64,000 nt of DNA, from the NCBI GenBank assembly GCA_963931925.1, contig OZ007569.1, forward strand, positions 42,836,021 through 42,900,020. Reading direction: 5' to 3'. How positions within the stretch are numbered: position 1 is the stretch's first letter; each line of letters starts with the position of its first letter. The stretch is from Onchidella celtica (lineage: Eukaryota > Mollusca > Gastropoda > Systellommatophora > Onchidiidae). Positions 1-17,984 of this stretch are shown here, piece after piece. The notes under the pieces are model-generated. The model was not told where the DNA came from. It did not search any database and worked only from the letters and a program-made list of their open reading frames with translations. Position numbers and translations under genes: made by a program.

Positions 1-206
1 ACACCTCCCCTCTTCCCCCCCCCCCCAACCCCCAAAAAGAAAAACCTCTCAGCTCCCCGTTTTCTTAAAACTAAACAACAACCTTCACAGAATGTAGGTT
101 GCTGTTTTAAGTCAGTTTCATGCCTGTTTGTGATAATTAAATTGTCCATCGTTCACTAATAGGACTGTATGAGCCAAAGGGTTTAACAGAATATAATAGG
201 CCTACA
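1..206. other. intergenic or intronic flank of the F-box gene
   Basis: A C-rich run near positions 17-26 is followed by AT-rich sequence. I see no gene. If the F-box exon is spliced at 222, this stretch is the start of its first intron. Confidence 0.5.
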
Positions 207-221
207 TTAACTTTGATTTAC

Positions 222-1070
222 CTCACAGTTGCTAATACTCAGTTTCTTGAGGCTGGTCAGTCGCTTGACCACCGTCCACAGTTCATCCATTTCAATAGGG
301 ACAAAGTGTAGACATAGGACACTGAGATGGTTGGAGTGAATTGTCTCTGACAAACAATGGACGATGTTCCCTCCTTCTCGCATGGCTTGCTCGCTTCTGA
401 CGTCATTCAGGGGAAGCCCCGAATTTATTTTTAGTTTAAAAGTCTCCAAATAGTCCAGAGAGGATAAAAAATTGTCAACACCGGTCGCTGTGACCCTCCA
501 ACATGCATTGAGAGAAACTTCTTTCAATAGTGGAAATGATTCCGAAATAACTTCAAGATCATCGTCGGTCAGCGCAAATCCACCGTTTATTTGAACGTGT
601 TCGAGCTGGTTCAAATTCTGCAGGTTTTCCACCACGGCTCGGGTCCACAAAATGGGAAGACGCAGATAACGAAGGTTGTACAGTCTTGGAATCAGAGCAA
701 ACATGCTCTCGTACACGGGAGAGTTCTTGTACCAGGTCAGACGCTGCACGTGAAAACCATATACACGAAATATACAGCAAACCATACTGAAATGGTAATA
801 TTCGTACATGGAGGGGTCAATGTGTAATTCTCGCCAAAGCTGACTGGTTGTTTGAAGAATTCGCCGCCATTTTCTGCAAACCAGCGCCAGCGCCGGTAGC
901 TCGTCTTCGATTGGTCGAAAGAAATTGAAGACGCGGATGAGAATCTCGTCCGGCAGATCGTTGATGTACAGAGTGAGGACAGGCATCTTGGATTTCCCAT
1001 TTTTCTGGGACGTGTACTGTTTGTTGGAACTCTGAATCAGCATGGCCGGGAAATTCGTTGTAAATTTCAT
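222..1070 (-). CDS. F-box/LRR protein, first coding exon (partial)
   Basis: The product is probably a substrate-recognition subunit of an SCF ubiquitin ligase. Residues about 38-85 form an F-box: LPDEILIRVFNFF, a short acidic stretch, then the hallmark LALVCRKWRRI and LWREL. From about residue 125 on there are leucine-rich-repeat segments such as LRYLRLP, LLKEVSLNACW and LKKLSISNC. The open frame runs to a stop at 207, but GAG followed by GTAAAT at 222/221 is a good splice donor placed inside an LRR, so the exon most likely ends at 222 and further LRR exons lie at lower coordinates, outside the window. The start at 1070 is the first ATG; Met29 at 986 (before VLTLYINDLP) is a possible alternative. 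F-box identity is secure; the orthologue (FBXL/FBXO class) is not assigned. Confidence 0.85.
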
Positions 1071-1115
1071 ATGGCAGCTTTTTTTGTGTGATGCCCAGCA
1101 CAGTTGTAAAAGATG

Positions 1116-1280
1116 AAATTAACTTTCAGTTCATGTACACACGACACGAAATGTTTCCGATATGTATTTTACTAAATATCATTAGTTTCTCGGTTGTCCA
1201 GCAGGATTGCGAAAAGAGAAATTAACTTTCTATCAATGTACACAAGGACATGTATTGTTTCTGACGAGTATTTGCGAAAA
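1116..1280. repeat. two-copy degenerate tandem duplication
   Basis: The block AATTAACTTTC...ATGTACACA...TGTTTC...GTATTT occurs at 1116-1168 and again at 1219-1272, a period of about 103 bp. It lies 45 bp upstream of the F-box start codon, so it may fall in the 5' UTR or promoter. Confidence 0.6.
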
Positions 1281-7151
<5,871 letters not shown>

Positions 7152-8001
7152 GTGAGAGGATGAACGACTTTTTATTTTTAATGTGCTTTCATGGTAGCTC
7201 TAGTGCGTGAGTGAGGGACGGCCACTCATAGTAGTTTAGGGACACTTGGCCGAGTACCATTAATTGGATTATTTCCCTTGTAATACTAGCGCGGGACCCG
7301 TTATTCACATCACGGTGAAAAGCGCGCATTTTGATTGGTCAGTTGGAAATGTACCGGACTTCCAACTCTTATATCATGGCTTTGAGTTTCTTACAACTCG
7401 CTCACTCGTTGTTATCCACCGACAGAAAGACGGGAACCCGAATTCATTTTTGAGAGTAGACAATACCCTATCGGTACAAAATAGGTACTCATGATAACGT
7501 TTGTTATCAATGGAGATACGTCGTATTAATGGACGAAAGTATCCCGCACAAAATTGTCGAATGTTGTTAGTCCTGACACTTTGAAAATTTATATTAAAAC
7601 TATTACCGGGTTTCTGGTATAAGTAGTCAGTTAGAATTTTAGCAGCAAGTTTCTACTTTATAATGGTACCAATTTTGTTGTACTTTGATGCACATATCCT
7701 ATTGAAATAATTAATAAGAGGATCTCGGATTTAAAGTAAACCACGAGTTAGACGCATGTTATCCCCGATAAATCCAACCTGGGTCAAATTTATTCAATTA
7801 TTGCTGGAGGGGTCGTTAGAGTAATTTCTGCAGTTTACTGGGATACCTAATTGACTTTTGTGTGCACCCTTTTAACCGTACTGTAAATTCGATTGTGTTA
7901 GGACCCTAACCGGTTATGTTGTCGGGCTGGACTCCATGTCCGAGCCTTTCACTTGTGCAACACGGGCTACGTAATAGCTCTCTCGGACGTCCGCGCGGGC
8001 T

Positions 8002-8010
8002 CATAAATAA
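8002..8010 (+). promoter_or_regulatory. TATA-like box of the 5' LTR
   Basis: CATAAATAA follows a GC-rich stretch. A start site about 30 bp downstream (near 8030-8040) would place the intron inside R. The same motif is at 11574-11582 in the 3' LTR and, as a variant, near 52686-52693 in the solo LTR. Confidence 0.5.
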
Positions 8011-8160
8011 GATGCGGTTCGAGTGGTCAACACACTCCATCATAGACGCAGGAGACAAGAGCCGACGGCACGGTGAAGCTAGGCCGGCGGCGGCCTGCCG
8101 TGGCGCGCCTCGCCCAAGACATGGCCTAGTCCAGTTGCGCCAGTAGCAGAGAAACTTTGG

Positions 8161-9437
8161 GTAAGTTGGAGACTATTATATTAGAAGTGACTTTAATTTG
8201 CGCACCCCCCCCCCCTTTCTTGGATGCCGCGTAGAGAATGCTGATCTACAGAGACCATTATGAGTCCGGCTCAACGGTAATTGCCATTGTCATTATTCGT
8301 GTAAGATGCGCTTTGCAGTACAGTGTCTTGATATTGTGACTTTATTGTCAAAGTTAACGTTTGCGGTGCTAGATGATAATGATGGCTCGCTAACCAAGCT
8401 ATCAAGATTTGCTTGTGTGCATATATATAGTGTATGTGTAGCATTGCCTTGTTGTGGTAGGCAGTGAGGATTTCCTGACATGTTGATGTGGATGGCCTAT
8501 GTTACAGCGAGCGGCACTAAATTTGTGTACCTTGCCAGTACCACTATGCTATAGAGAGCAGTGTGATTGTGTGCTTAATGTTTAAGATGTGTAATTAATT
8601 ACATGTAGGCCTATTGGAGATGTATAATATTAGTTGGGCCTCACATGGGTGAGCCCCAGGATTGTTCTATGTGCGGCGGTGGATGAACAATGTTTCAGTG
8701 AGTCTACACATGTTGCAATGAGTCTCGCCGACATATATATATATATCATGTGCATACATTATAGTTATCCAGATGTATTATGCTTCTATATGAGTTTCGT
8801 AAGTGTGTGAAGGACAGTTTCATTTTAAGGAATGTACACATTACTTTATGTATCTAGTGGTGTGTCATACACATGTTAGCCTGGCGGCATAGCTCCGCGG
8901 CTAAGGTCAAAGGGCATGACCCTTCAGTATCGATTGGGAAGGGAAGTAACCAATACAATAGCCCTGGGGCGGGTTAGTACTAATAATGGGAGTGGGCCTA
9001 TGAGGATGGCCTGCATTGGGATGCAGCGTCTGTGTTATGGACGGTCAGTGGGCCATGTTGGCCACTGCGTTATTAAATGGAATGGCCACTCTGGATGTGT
9101 TGTACACCGGCTCAGCGGAGCGAAACTATTGTGTTCTTGCCCCTTCATTTGTTATGTCCTTCATACTTTGATTAGTACATTAATTAGTTTATGTTGCCAG
9201 TGTACTAGGAAACTCCTTGTGTATATGATATAGCCACTTGTAGTTGTTATTCATTAACCTTAGCGCTATTTTATCCCATGCATACATATCCAGTTGGTTA
9301 TTGCTTAAATTCTATATTATATTGTGGTTGTTTGATTTAATACTTAATACTATTACTATGTATGTCCACCATTGATTGCCTGATTAATGTTCGTCATTAT
9401 ATCCTAATCATATTTTCGTCTTTTTCTCTTGTTCCAG
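8161..9437 (+). other. spliceosomal-type intron inside the 5' LTR
   Basis: The stretch begins GTAAGT after CTTTGG and ends TCTCTTGTTCCAG before CTTATGG. A branch-point-like CCTAATC lies about 30 nt upstream of the acceptor. The same 1277-bp stretch is present in the 3' LTR and is missing to the base from the solo LTR at 52844/52845. Its edges therefore come from comparing copies as well as from splice motifs. Confidence 0.88.
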
Positions 9438-9507
9438 CTTATGGCTGGTTGGGTTTCTTTTTTTCGGCTTTTTTTGTTTGGTAGTGATACCGTTGTTAGG
9501 CTTTTTG

Positions 9508-9513
9508 AATAAA
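9508..9513 (+). promoter_or_regulatory. polyadenylation signal AATAAA in the 5' LTR
   Basis: AATAAA lies about 106 bp before the LTR end, as expected for the end of R. Equivalent hexamers occur near 13108 and 52961 in the other two copies. Confidence 0.6.
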
Positions 9514-9624
9514 TAAGATTGCCAGCAGAACCCTGTGTTTGTTAATCCTGTGTATCCTTAAGGGAGTTACTATTGAACCCACGCAGTAACCACATTAGCC
9601 ACTCGTAGTTCATCCAACATTTTC

Positions 9625-9643
9625 TGGTGTCAAGAAGTGGGAT
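9625..9643 (+). other. primer-binding site, tRNA-Leu type
   Basis: TGGTGTCAAGAAGTGGGAT begins five bases after the LTR. It matches the complement of a tRNA-Leu 3' end (TGGTGTCAGAAGTGGGAT) apart from one extra A. The tRNA sequence is from general knowledge. Confidence 0.75.
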
Positions 9644-9700
9644 ACACAGAAGGGTTAGTTTGTAGTGTAGAGAACCCAGCCATGGAAATTTTTAGTTTGA

Positions 9701-10117
9701 GGCCCAGCCAGCCAGCCAACCCCTGCCCTACCCCACAGGAACCAGGGAGCCACGAAGACCAACGCCCTCCAACATCAACTCAAGATCCAGGACCCGTACC
9801 CCGTTCCTGTGCACACCGTCCTGTCTGTTCCCCCGCCTCATGGTGGTTACTTTACCATCAGAAACCCAGATGGAGATGCCTCTGCGGTCAACGGAGACCT
9901 CTTGCGGTTATTTCACCCCCCAGTGGTCAACACACATCCACAGCACCCGCCTCCACTGCCTGCGTCGACCGATGTCTGGTACTTCCCGGCTCACCACCCT
10001 TGCCAGCCACCTGCAGCCCGACCGGACCCTCAACCTGGGATGACAACTTCCCAACGCCTGCCTCCTGTGCGACGGTCCAGCCGCCCACACAGACAACCCC
10101 AGAGATTGGACCTCTGA
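9701..10117 (+). pseudogene. remnant of the Gypsy pol C-terminus (integrase tail)
   Basis: This open frame has no credible start of its own. It reads PYPVPVHTVLSVPPPHGG, then FTIRNPDGDASAVNGDLLR, then proline-rich sequence, and ends PPVRRSSRPHRQPQRLDL before a stop. A proline-rich tail with an RRSSR...RLDL ending is typical of the last residues of Gypsy-type integrase polyproteins. Gag, protease, RT, RNase H and the integrase core are all missing, so the leader is fused almost directly to the end of pol. A longer overlapping frame (9637-10134) is out of phase and looks spurious. Confidence 0.55.
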
Positions 10118-10710
10118 CTCTTATTAGTGATTAACATTAGACATTGACTGTGAGTGCAGAAAGAGCAGGGGAGCGCACCCATCAAGACCCCCCGAGTTTC
10201 CATCAGGCCATATGATAGACCACCGAATTCAAGTGAGCTCGCCTCAAGATTTTAAGTTAGAGAGTATGCCCATGTTAGCTTTCTCCACAGCTTAGTTACA
10301 ATTACTTTTATGCCTATGTTGACCTTACCTTTTTCATTGCACTAGTGCCCTTATAGCATATTGTCTTTTTTTGTACTGTTCGATCCTACGTTAACCCTGA
10401 TAGTGGTCTGGGACCACCGTTGCAGGTCTGGGACCTGTTGTTTTGTCCATATGATGTAACTTGCTACAGCCAGAGCTGAGACTGTTGTGTACATCTTCAG
10501 GATGCCAGTAGTAACTTAGCCGGTTCACGCCACCTGTTAGTAGTTATAAAGAGGATGGACCATTGTTGTACTTCGGTTCACCGTGTGTAATTTGCAATTG
10601 TTCTACCCTAAGTGATGGTATCATAGCCCCTTAGAGTTTGATTATACCTTCAGTGGTCTTTTGTAAACCTTTGAATTGATGTATGTGTCACGTAAGGGAC
10701 TACGTGACTT

Positions 10711-10722
10711 AGCAGGGGAGAA
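10711..10722 (+). other. polypurine tract
   Basis: AGCAGGGGAGAA directly abuts the TG of the 3' LTR, the expected position for second-strand priming. Confidence 0.8.
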
Positions 10723-13219
10723 TGTGAGAGGATGAACGACTTTTTATTTTTAATGTGCTTTCATGGTAGCTCTAGTGCGTGAGTGAGGGACGGCCACTCA
10801 TAGTAGTTTAGGGACACTTGGCCGAGTACCATTAATTGGATTATTTCCCTTGTAATACTAGCGCGGGACCCGTTATTCACATCACGGTGAAAAGCGCGCA
10901 TTTTGATTGGTCAGTTGGAAATGTACCGGACTTCCAACTCTTATATCATGGCTTTGAGTTTCTTACAACTCGCTCACTCGTTGTTATCCACCGACAGAAA
11001 GACGGGAACCCGAATTCATTTTTGAGAGTAGACAATACCCTATCGGTACAAAATAGGTACTCATGATAACGTTTGTTATCAATGGAGATACGTCGTATTA
11101 ATGGACGAAAGTATCCCGCACAAAATTGTCGAATGTTGTTAGTCCTGACACTTTGAAAATTTATATTAAAACTATTACCGGGTTTCTGGTATAAGTAGTC
11201 AGTTAGAATTTTAGCAGCAAGTTTCTACTTTATAATGGTACCAATTTTGTTGTACTTTGATGCACATATCCTATTGAAATAATTAATAAGAGGATCTCGG
11301 ATTTAAAGTAAACCACGAGTTAGACGCATGTTATCCCCGATAAATCCAACCTGGGTCAAATTTATTCAATTATTGCTGGAGGGGTCGTTAGAGTAATTTC
11401 TGCAGTTTACTGGGATACCTAATTGACTTTTGTGTGCACCCTTTTAACCGTACTGTAAATTCGATTGTGTTAGGACCCTAACCGGTTATGTTGTCGGGCT
11501 GGACTCCATGTCCGAGCCTTTCACTTGTGCAACACGGGCTACGTAATAGCTCTCTCGGACGTCCGCGCGGGCTCATAAATAAGATGCGGTTCGAGTGGTC
11601 AACACACTCCATCATAGACGCAGGAGACAAGAGCCGACGGCACGGTGAAGCTAGGCCGGCGGCGGCCTGCCGTGGCGCGCCTCGCCCAAGACATGGCCTA
11701 GTCCAGTTGCGCCAGTAGCAGAGAAACTTTGGGTAAGTTGGAGACTATTATATTAGAAGTGACTTTAATTTGCGCACCCCCCCCCCCTTTCTTGGATGCC
11801 GCGTAGAGAATGCTGATCTACAGAGACCATTATGAGTCCGGCTCAACGGTAATTGCCATTGTCATTATTCGTGTAAGATGCGCTTTGCAGTACAGTGTCT
11901 TGATATTGTGACTTTATTGTCAAAGTTAACGTTTGCGGTGCTAGATGATAATGATGGCTCGCTAACCAAGCTATCAAGATTTGCTTGTGTGCATATATAT
12001 AGTGTATGTGTAGCATTGCCTTGTTGTGGTAGGCAGTGAGGATTTCCTGACATGTTGATGTGGATGGCTTATGTTACAGCGAGCGGCACTAAATTTGTGT
12101 ACCTTGCCAGTACCACTATGCTATAGAGAGCAGTGTGATTGTGTGCTTAATGTTTAAGATGTGTAATTAATTACATGTAGGCCTATTGGAGATGTATAAT
12201 ATTAGTTGGGCCTCACATGGGTGAGCCCCAGGATTGTTCTATGTGCGGCGGTGGATGAACAATGTTTCAGTGAGTCTACACATGTTGCAATGAGTCTCGC
12301 CGACATATATATATATATCATGTGCATACATTATAGTTATCCAGATGTATTATGCTTCTATATGAGTTTCGTAAGTGTGTGAAGGACAGTTTCATTTTAA
12401 GGAATGTACACATTACTTTATGTATCTAGTGGTGTGTCATACACATGTTAGCCTGGCGGCATAGCTCCGCGGCTAAGGTCAAAGGGCATGACCCTTCAGT
12501 ATCGATTGGGAAGGGAAGTAACCAATACAATAGCCCTGGGGCGGGTTAGTACTAATAATGGGAGTGGGCCTATGAGGATGGCCTGCATTGGGATGCAGCG
12601 TCTGTGTTATGGACGGTCAGTGGGCCATGTTGGCCACTGCGTTATTAAATGGAATGGCCACTCTGGATGTGTTGTACACCGGCTCAGCGGAGCGAAACTA
12701 TTGTGTTCTTGCCCCTTCATTTGTTATGTCCTTCATACTTTGATTAGTACATTAATTAGTTTATGTTGCCAGTGTACTAGGAAACTCCTTGTGTATATGA
12801 TATAGCCACTTGTAGTTGTTATTCATTAACCTTAGCGCTATTTTATCCCATGCATACATATCCAGTTGGTTATTGCTTAAATTCTATATTATATTGTGGT
12901 TGTTTGATTTAATACTTAATACTATTACTATGTATGTCCACCATTGATTGCCTGATTAATGTTCGTCATTATATCCTAATCATATTTTCGTCTTTTTCTC
13001 TTGTTCCAGCTTATGGCTGGTTGGGCTTCTTTTTTTGGGCTTCTTTTTCGGGGTTTCTTTTTTTCGGCTTTTTTTGTTTGGTAGTGATACCGTTGTTAGG
13101 CTTTTTGAATAAATAAGATTGCCAGCAGAACCCTGTGTTTGTTAATCCTGTGTATCCTTAAGGGAGTTACTATTGAACCCACGCAGTAACCACATTAGCC
13201 ACTCGTAGTTCATCCAACA
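10723..13219 (+). repeat. 3' LTR (2497 bp)
   Basis: Near-identical copy of 7151-9619. Its intron is 11733-13009, again 1277 bp. The extra 28 bp relative to the 5' LTR lies in the exon after the intron, within repeated GGGCTTCTTTTTTT-like sequence that is prone to slippage. Confidence 0.95.
11733..13009 (+). other. spliceosomal-type intron inside the 3' LTR
   Basis: Same length and boundaries as the 5' LTR intron (GTAAGT...TTCCAG). Confidence 0.87.

Positions 13220-13250
<31 letters not shown>
13220..13250. repeat. (TCTA)n microsatellite, right part
   Basis: Continuation of 7041-7150 beyond the LTR element. Confidence 0.95.
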
Positions 13251-14689
13251 TTCTCCGTCTGTCTGGTTGCATTGTGGCTGTTGCTCAGATGCTCTCTAGT
13301 CTCTGTGCAGCTATGTAAGCCGAGGAAAAAACAAATAATTACCTTTATAAGTTTATAATGATACTACCAAATCACAAAACGCTATGAACAGTTAGGCCTA
13401 GTGGAAATTAGCTTTTGTTATGCCCTAATTCTTTTAGAGACGCAGATCGAAGTCATCAAACACGTGTATTTCTTTATGTATTATATGTATCATTATTAAT
13501 CATAGTGAAGTTCAAGAACGCTACGTGATTGGACAGGAGACAACCGATTAATTAAGGTACCACAGATTGATTTTGTCCGTGAGTGTCCATAAAAGCAGTA
13601 GTGAGAGGAAGAGTGTAGGCTTACATCCGCAACTTTAGTTCCTGTTTGTTACAACTCCACTGTTTGCGCGACTGAGAAATTAGATGTTAAACATTTGCGG
13701 CGTTGGTATTAGATTAAGGAGTTAAATTAAAGCGAAACCGTGAAACAGCTTGATAAGCGCTGCAGCGTATACAGTATTTAACAAGTGGCAAAGCGCTCAT
13801 TAGTAAAATCTCTTCCACATACGTGTATTAAAACATCTCCATTTTTATCTCAGAAAAACGGGTTAGAACAAATAAGAACTACGGTCATGATATGTAAAAC
13901 AATGTGTATCCTTTTAAAAGATATTATACAGTGATAAACTAAGATTTTTGTCCCAGTTTTAAAATATAAGAATAACCATAACTATGGTATGTTATATCTT
14001 GTGACTTCACATAGTCCCGGTACGTACGTACGTGTATATGAGTTCCAGGAGGTTTGGGGTGCGGGAAGAAATGGGTAGATAAAGCGGTTGAGAAGTGTAC
14101 ACTAACAACTCCACCCCAAGATCCTTTTCGGCAAATTAAGGAATACTTTGCATGGTTAACACTAATTAGGTTTATCAGCGTCATGTTTTGCGATACTCCT
14201 CATGTCGTTGGCATATCAATCGCGATCCTACCCTGCCCTTCAGCTTTGTGGCCTCAACATTACTTTGTTGCTAAAAGTATTTTAGAGAGCAGCTTAAATG
14301 TACATGTACCCAGTGTTAAAAGAAATTCTCGCTAAATTTCATTACACTGTTTTGTTTGTTTTTAAGAGCACTCTGGTAAGTTTTCTAAACATAAACGGCG
14401 TAAAGTTGTTTGTTTGTTTTTTCCACACAATTTCACACTTTTTTGCCGGTGTATAATTATAAGACTATAACACAAATAAGCTACTCACCAATGTTCTATG
14501 TTATTCCACATGGGTATTTTTCGTCTTCCTAGGGAGCAAGCTTACCCAGGTGTAAAGTAAAGCTGGCCGGCAGTGTTGGCACGACTAAATGCATGTAATG
14601 TGTCTGAGAAGACAGCATTCTGCTTTTTAGAAGTCTGTGACTACCAATAGTCCTGCCTTATTTTGCTGAGCTAGTCGGGGTGCCTATTC
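13251..14689. other. intergenic stretch without a recognisable gene
   Basis: AT-rich. Open frames at 13939-14184 and 14054-14335 overlap on opposite strands and show no domain. I see no transposon ends. Confidence 0.5.
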
Positions 14690-15310
14690 CAACTGCGTAC
14701 TGTAACTTCAGAATCTTGAACATCTGAGTACAGTACAATAAATACAATTTATAATCCCCTTCCTTAACTCCAGCATCTTGGATATGCAGGTGCAATACTA
14801 TAAATACAATTTACAAATGCTTTCGTTAACTCTAGCATCTTGAATATCTGGGTGCAGTACTAAGAAATAGGCCTACAGTTTACAATTTGCCTTCGTCAAC
14901 TCCAGCATTTTGAACATCTGAGTACAGTACCATAAATTTGGCTGCCGAGAACTACATGTACTGGTCTTTAAGACATGTACATGTAGTACAATTGCCCTAC
15001 TTTAACTCCAATATCTTGAATATCTGAGCAAGGTAATGTAAATAATAAGCTTAGTTACAATAATTTATTGCCTTCGTCGACTCCAGCATCTTGAATAACT
15101 GAGTGAGGTACTATAAATGCAACTTCTAATTGCCGTCGTTAACTTCAGGATCTTGAATATCTGAGCACGGTATTATAAATGAAAATTACAATTGCCTTCG
15201 TTAACTCCAGTATCTTGAATATCTGAGCTCGGTACTATGGATAAATTTTACAATTGCCTTCTGTCAGCTCCGGCATCTAAATTTCTGGAGCGCAGTAGCC
15301 TACTTTGAAT
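14690..15310. repeat. minisatellite, about nine units of 60-70 bp
   Basis: The degenerate unit TTAACTCCAGCATCTTGAAT followed by ATCTGAGTACAGTACTATAA recurs from about 14698 to 15300. Between 14934 and 14996 the array is interrupted by a segment that also occurs inverted at 16696-16734. Confidence 0.85.
14934..14972 (+). repeat. 39-bp inverted repeat, left copy
   Basis: TTGGCTGCCGAGAACTACAT and its continuation are the reverse complement of 16696-16734 with one mismatch. The arms are 1.7 kb apart and the left copy sits inside the minisatellite. Confidence 0.8.
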
Positions 15311-17984
15311 AGAATTTTGAACCAAAAATCTGGTAACTGCATGTCTTTTTTTCGTATGAAGTAATCATTATTACTCCTGAGACAGAATTTCAGAACAGTT
15401 CGTCTATTTTTACATGATGCCACCTACTTCATTGATACACGTAGTTTTATTAATAATATTGATAACAAAACCAAGAAATAACAAACTCTTCTTTCAAACA
15501 GAACATGCAGTTTTGGATAGTTTGTGCCGAGTGTTCAATTTCGTCCACTTGAATTCAGTCACTTTATTCCTCGTTTTTTACCGCTCTTTTGAAGTTTACA
15601 CTCTCAAAAAGAAACAAAAAACAAAAAAAACTTTACACTCACAATCTATTTGCAGACTTTCTCTCGAATACTGACTAAGAGACCCGTCTCGGTGGTCCAT
15701 GCAAACGCAGCCCAAGTGACGTTCACCACACGATAGCTGGTTCTCACTTTCACCAACGATAGTGTTCATCTTTTATACTTTGTAGTGAACAAAATACTCT
15801 TCTCTTTTTATTAGACAGGCCATAAATCGACGCTGAAGTTTATCCAAGTTTTTCCATTTACGGGTGAAAATATTTAGCTGTGTGTGTGTTTGTGTTTGAA
15901 AGAGTTTTAAAAACTTAAGAGATTAATATGATACGAAAGAAAAAGAAAAAAGAAAAATTGAAACTGAAAAAAAAAACCTGTCACTCTCAACATCAAAAAC
16001 ATAAGGGATGAGATGGTAAGGTGGGAAAAAGAATGGGGGCAGGGGGGTGTCTTTTGCTTCCATAAACAGTTAAAGATTATTGACTGAATAATTTTAATAA
16101 ACCTAAATACTTACATCTGACGTCAACTGACTATCCGATCTTTTATCAACGTCATGTGTGTACAATCCAAACAAGTTCCAGTGCGTTATTCCAACTACGT
16201 GCTTTATGATTGGAGCTTTCGTAAACAAGTGACATCATCAGCAATAAACAAGACAGGTAATCCCCACTCTCTAATTGCTGTACGTCACCGTAGTGTTCTT
16301 TTTCAGGCCAATATTACCCTCAGGTAAAACTTCTGTTGACATTCGAACACTTGTTAAAAAAACAAAGATTTGACAAGTGAAAAGCAAGCTGTGACCGAGC
16401 GCTATCCAGCCATTATCTCATTAAAACCTGCATTGATTAGTCAAGTTATTTGCCCCAACTTACAAATTACTACAGGGGCGTATGTTGTGTCTATAATTCT
16501 CCTGACGGGAGTCCTCTGGTCACTTTTCTTTTCGGAGGTCTCTCTTAAGCCAGATACATAAATGTAGGCCTACTTTGCACTGAGAAGACTTAGGGCACGA
16601 GTATCTAAAATGTCTTTATCCATTTCCAGGATCTGTGGTCTCCACAAAATGCATGATCTTGTTTTCTGTTAAAATTGTTTTTAATTATTAAAATTCTTAA
16701 AGACCAGTACATGTAGTTCTCAGCAGCCAAATTTTAAAGTTTTAAGGGAAGAAATGCCTAGATCGTGAAACAATAATGTACATGTATTGTGAAAGAACAG
16801 AACTGTATTTTATTTTATTTTTTTCTCATTCCAGGTTGTGTATAATCATTTCTAGCGGCTTTCAACTCAATATGCGTTGATCCGGCCGGTGCAGGCATGT
16901 TGGAAATTTGGGATTTTTCTCATATTTTCGTGTCCCTGATCCTATTGGGGGGGGGGGGGGGGGGTAGGATCGAGTACCTAATCTTCTCGGATAAGGAAGA
17001 AAAAATTCGGAGGGCCCGTGTGCAAGTTGCGCACCTTAAAGATACCTTGGCAGTTGGAAATCGAAAAGAGCAGGCCGAACAGGCCGCTGCCCGGGCAAAA
17101 TTAAATAAAAATTCATCCCCACCATTCCCTCCCCTCCTCCCTCACCCCCCCCCCCCCAAAAAAAAAACACCCCTCCGACCGGCGATGCATTGTGGCGACG
17201 ACGTGCCTGCTCCAGTTGTAACTGGGCTGCAATGGCACAAAGGCAAAATTTCCCAAATGGGATTAAAGAGTTACACAAATACCACAATATAAATATAATG
17301 TTACTCAGGTCATGTATAACAGTTAATTTACACAAAGTTGACTAACGCGGGTTGCCCATCGGTGTGGCTGGGACGAATTGAAACTAAATTGTTTTAGGAG
17401 AGAATAAAAAAACAACACACAAATGGATGTAAGGGGAAGCAGGTCTTAACTGACTCTTTCTACATTTGACTGTGATTCTCCGAGTTTTAGCCACAGTTAA
17501 GTAGTCCTAACATTGATTTATACATATATATATATTTATAAGAAAAAGATGTTTCCAGAAGTACAGGAATCTTGACAAGCAAGCCATGGAAACACACGCC
17601 AAAGCATTCTACCACCCACTGCTAGCATTTCCTCTTTATCCACTATGACCACGCTGAATTTGTCCGTCCACGTGTTTTCCAAAGATCAGAAGTTGGTCAG
17701 GTTTTTTGTTGCCGTTTGTTTTCTTCATTTCAGTGTCAATTTATTAAAATGTAATTATCATACCTATGTCTTTCGTAGGTTTCCGTTGTACAAGGGCGGC
17801 ACAATACAAGTACACACACATGTATTACGGGGTACATGTATTCATATTATTAATCCAGGATTTTTTGGTTTGACTTGTTTCGTTGAGGAGTGAATGTCTA
17901 TTTTCAGGACAACGAGGCTATGTAAAGTATATCAATTATCCCATATCCGAAACGGATAACAAGGATTGGGCTCCCATGTCTGGC
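15311..17984. other. intergenic stretch without a confident gene
   Basis: It includes the right copy of the 39-bp inverted repeat (16696-16734), a long G run at 16948-16965, and a C then A run near 17144-17167. An open frame at 16897-17292 encodes a charged stretch (EEKIRRARVQVAHL, then EQAEQAAARAK) that could be coiled coil. It is bounded by homopolymers and I do not call it a gene. Confidence 0.45.

Noticed and set aside
207-221. Natural stop of the F-box frame at 207
   Set aside because: The last five codons follow a good splice donor (GAG/GTAAAT) and would cut an LRR short, so splicing at 222 is preferred.
7264-9233. Open frames at 7264-7494, 7916-8146, 8293-8481 and 8916-9233 that recur unchanged at 10836-12805
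   Set aside because: They are identical only because the two LTRs are recent copies. In the diverged third LTR the first two are broken or altered and the others are missing with the intron, so there is no sign of protein selection.
9637-10134. Proline-rich 165-codon frame as a gag gene
   Set aside because: It is shifted relative to the frame with the integrase-tail motif, lacks a CCHC knuckle or capsid features, and starts in the PBS.
14690-15310. Regularly spaced repeats resembling a CRISPR array
   Set aside because: The units are degenerate along their whole length, there are no unique spacers, and the genome is animal. It is a minisatellite.
16897-17292. Charged, possibly coiled-coil protein
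   Set aside because: It is flanked by long G and C/A homopolymers, shows no splice or start support and no recognisable family.
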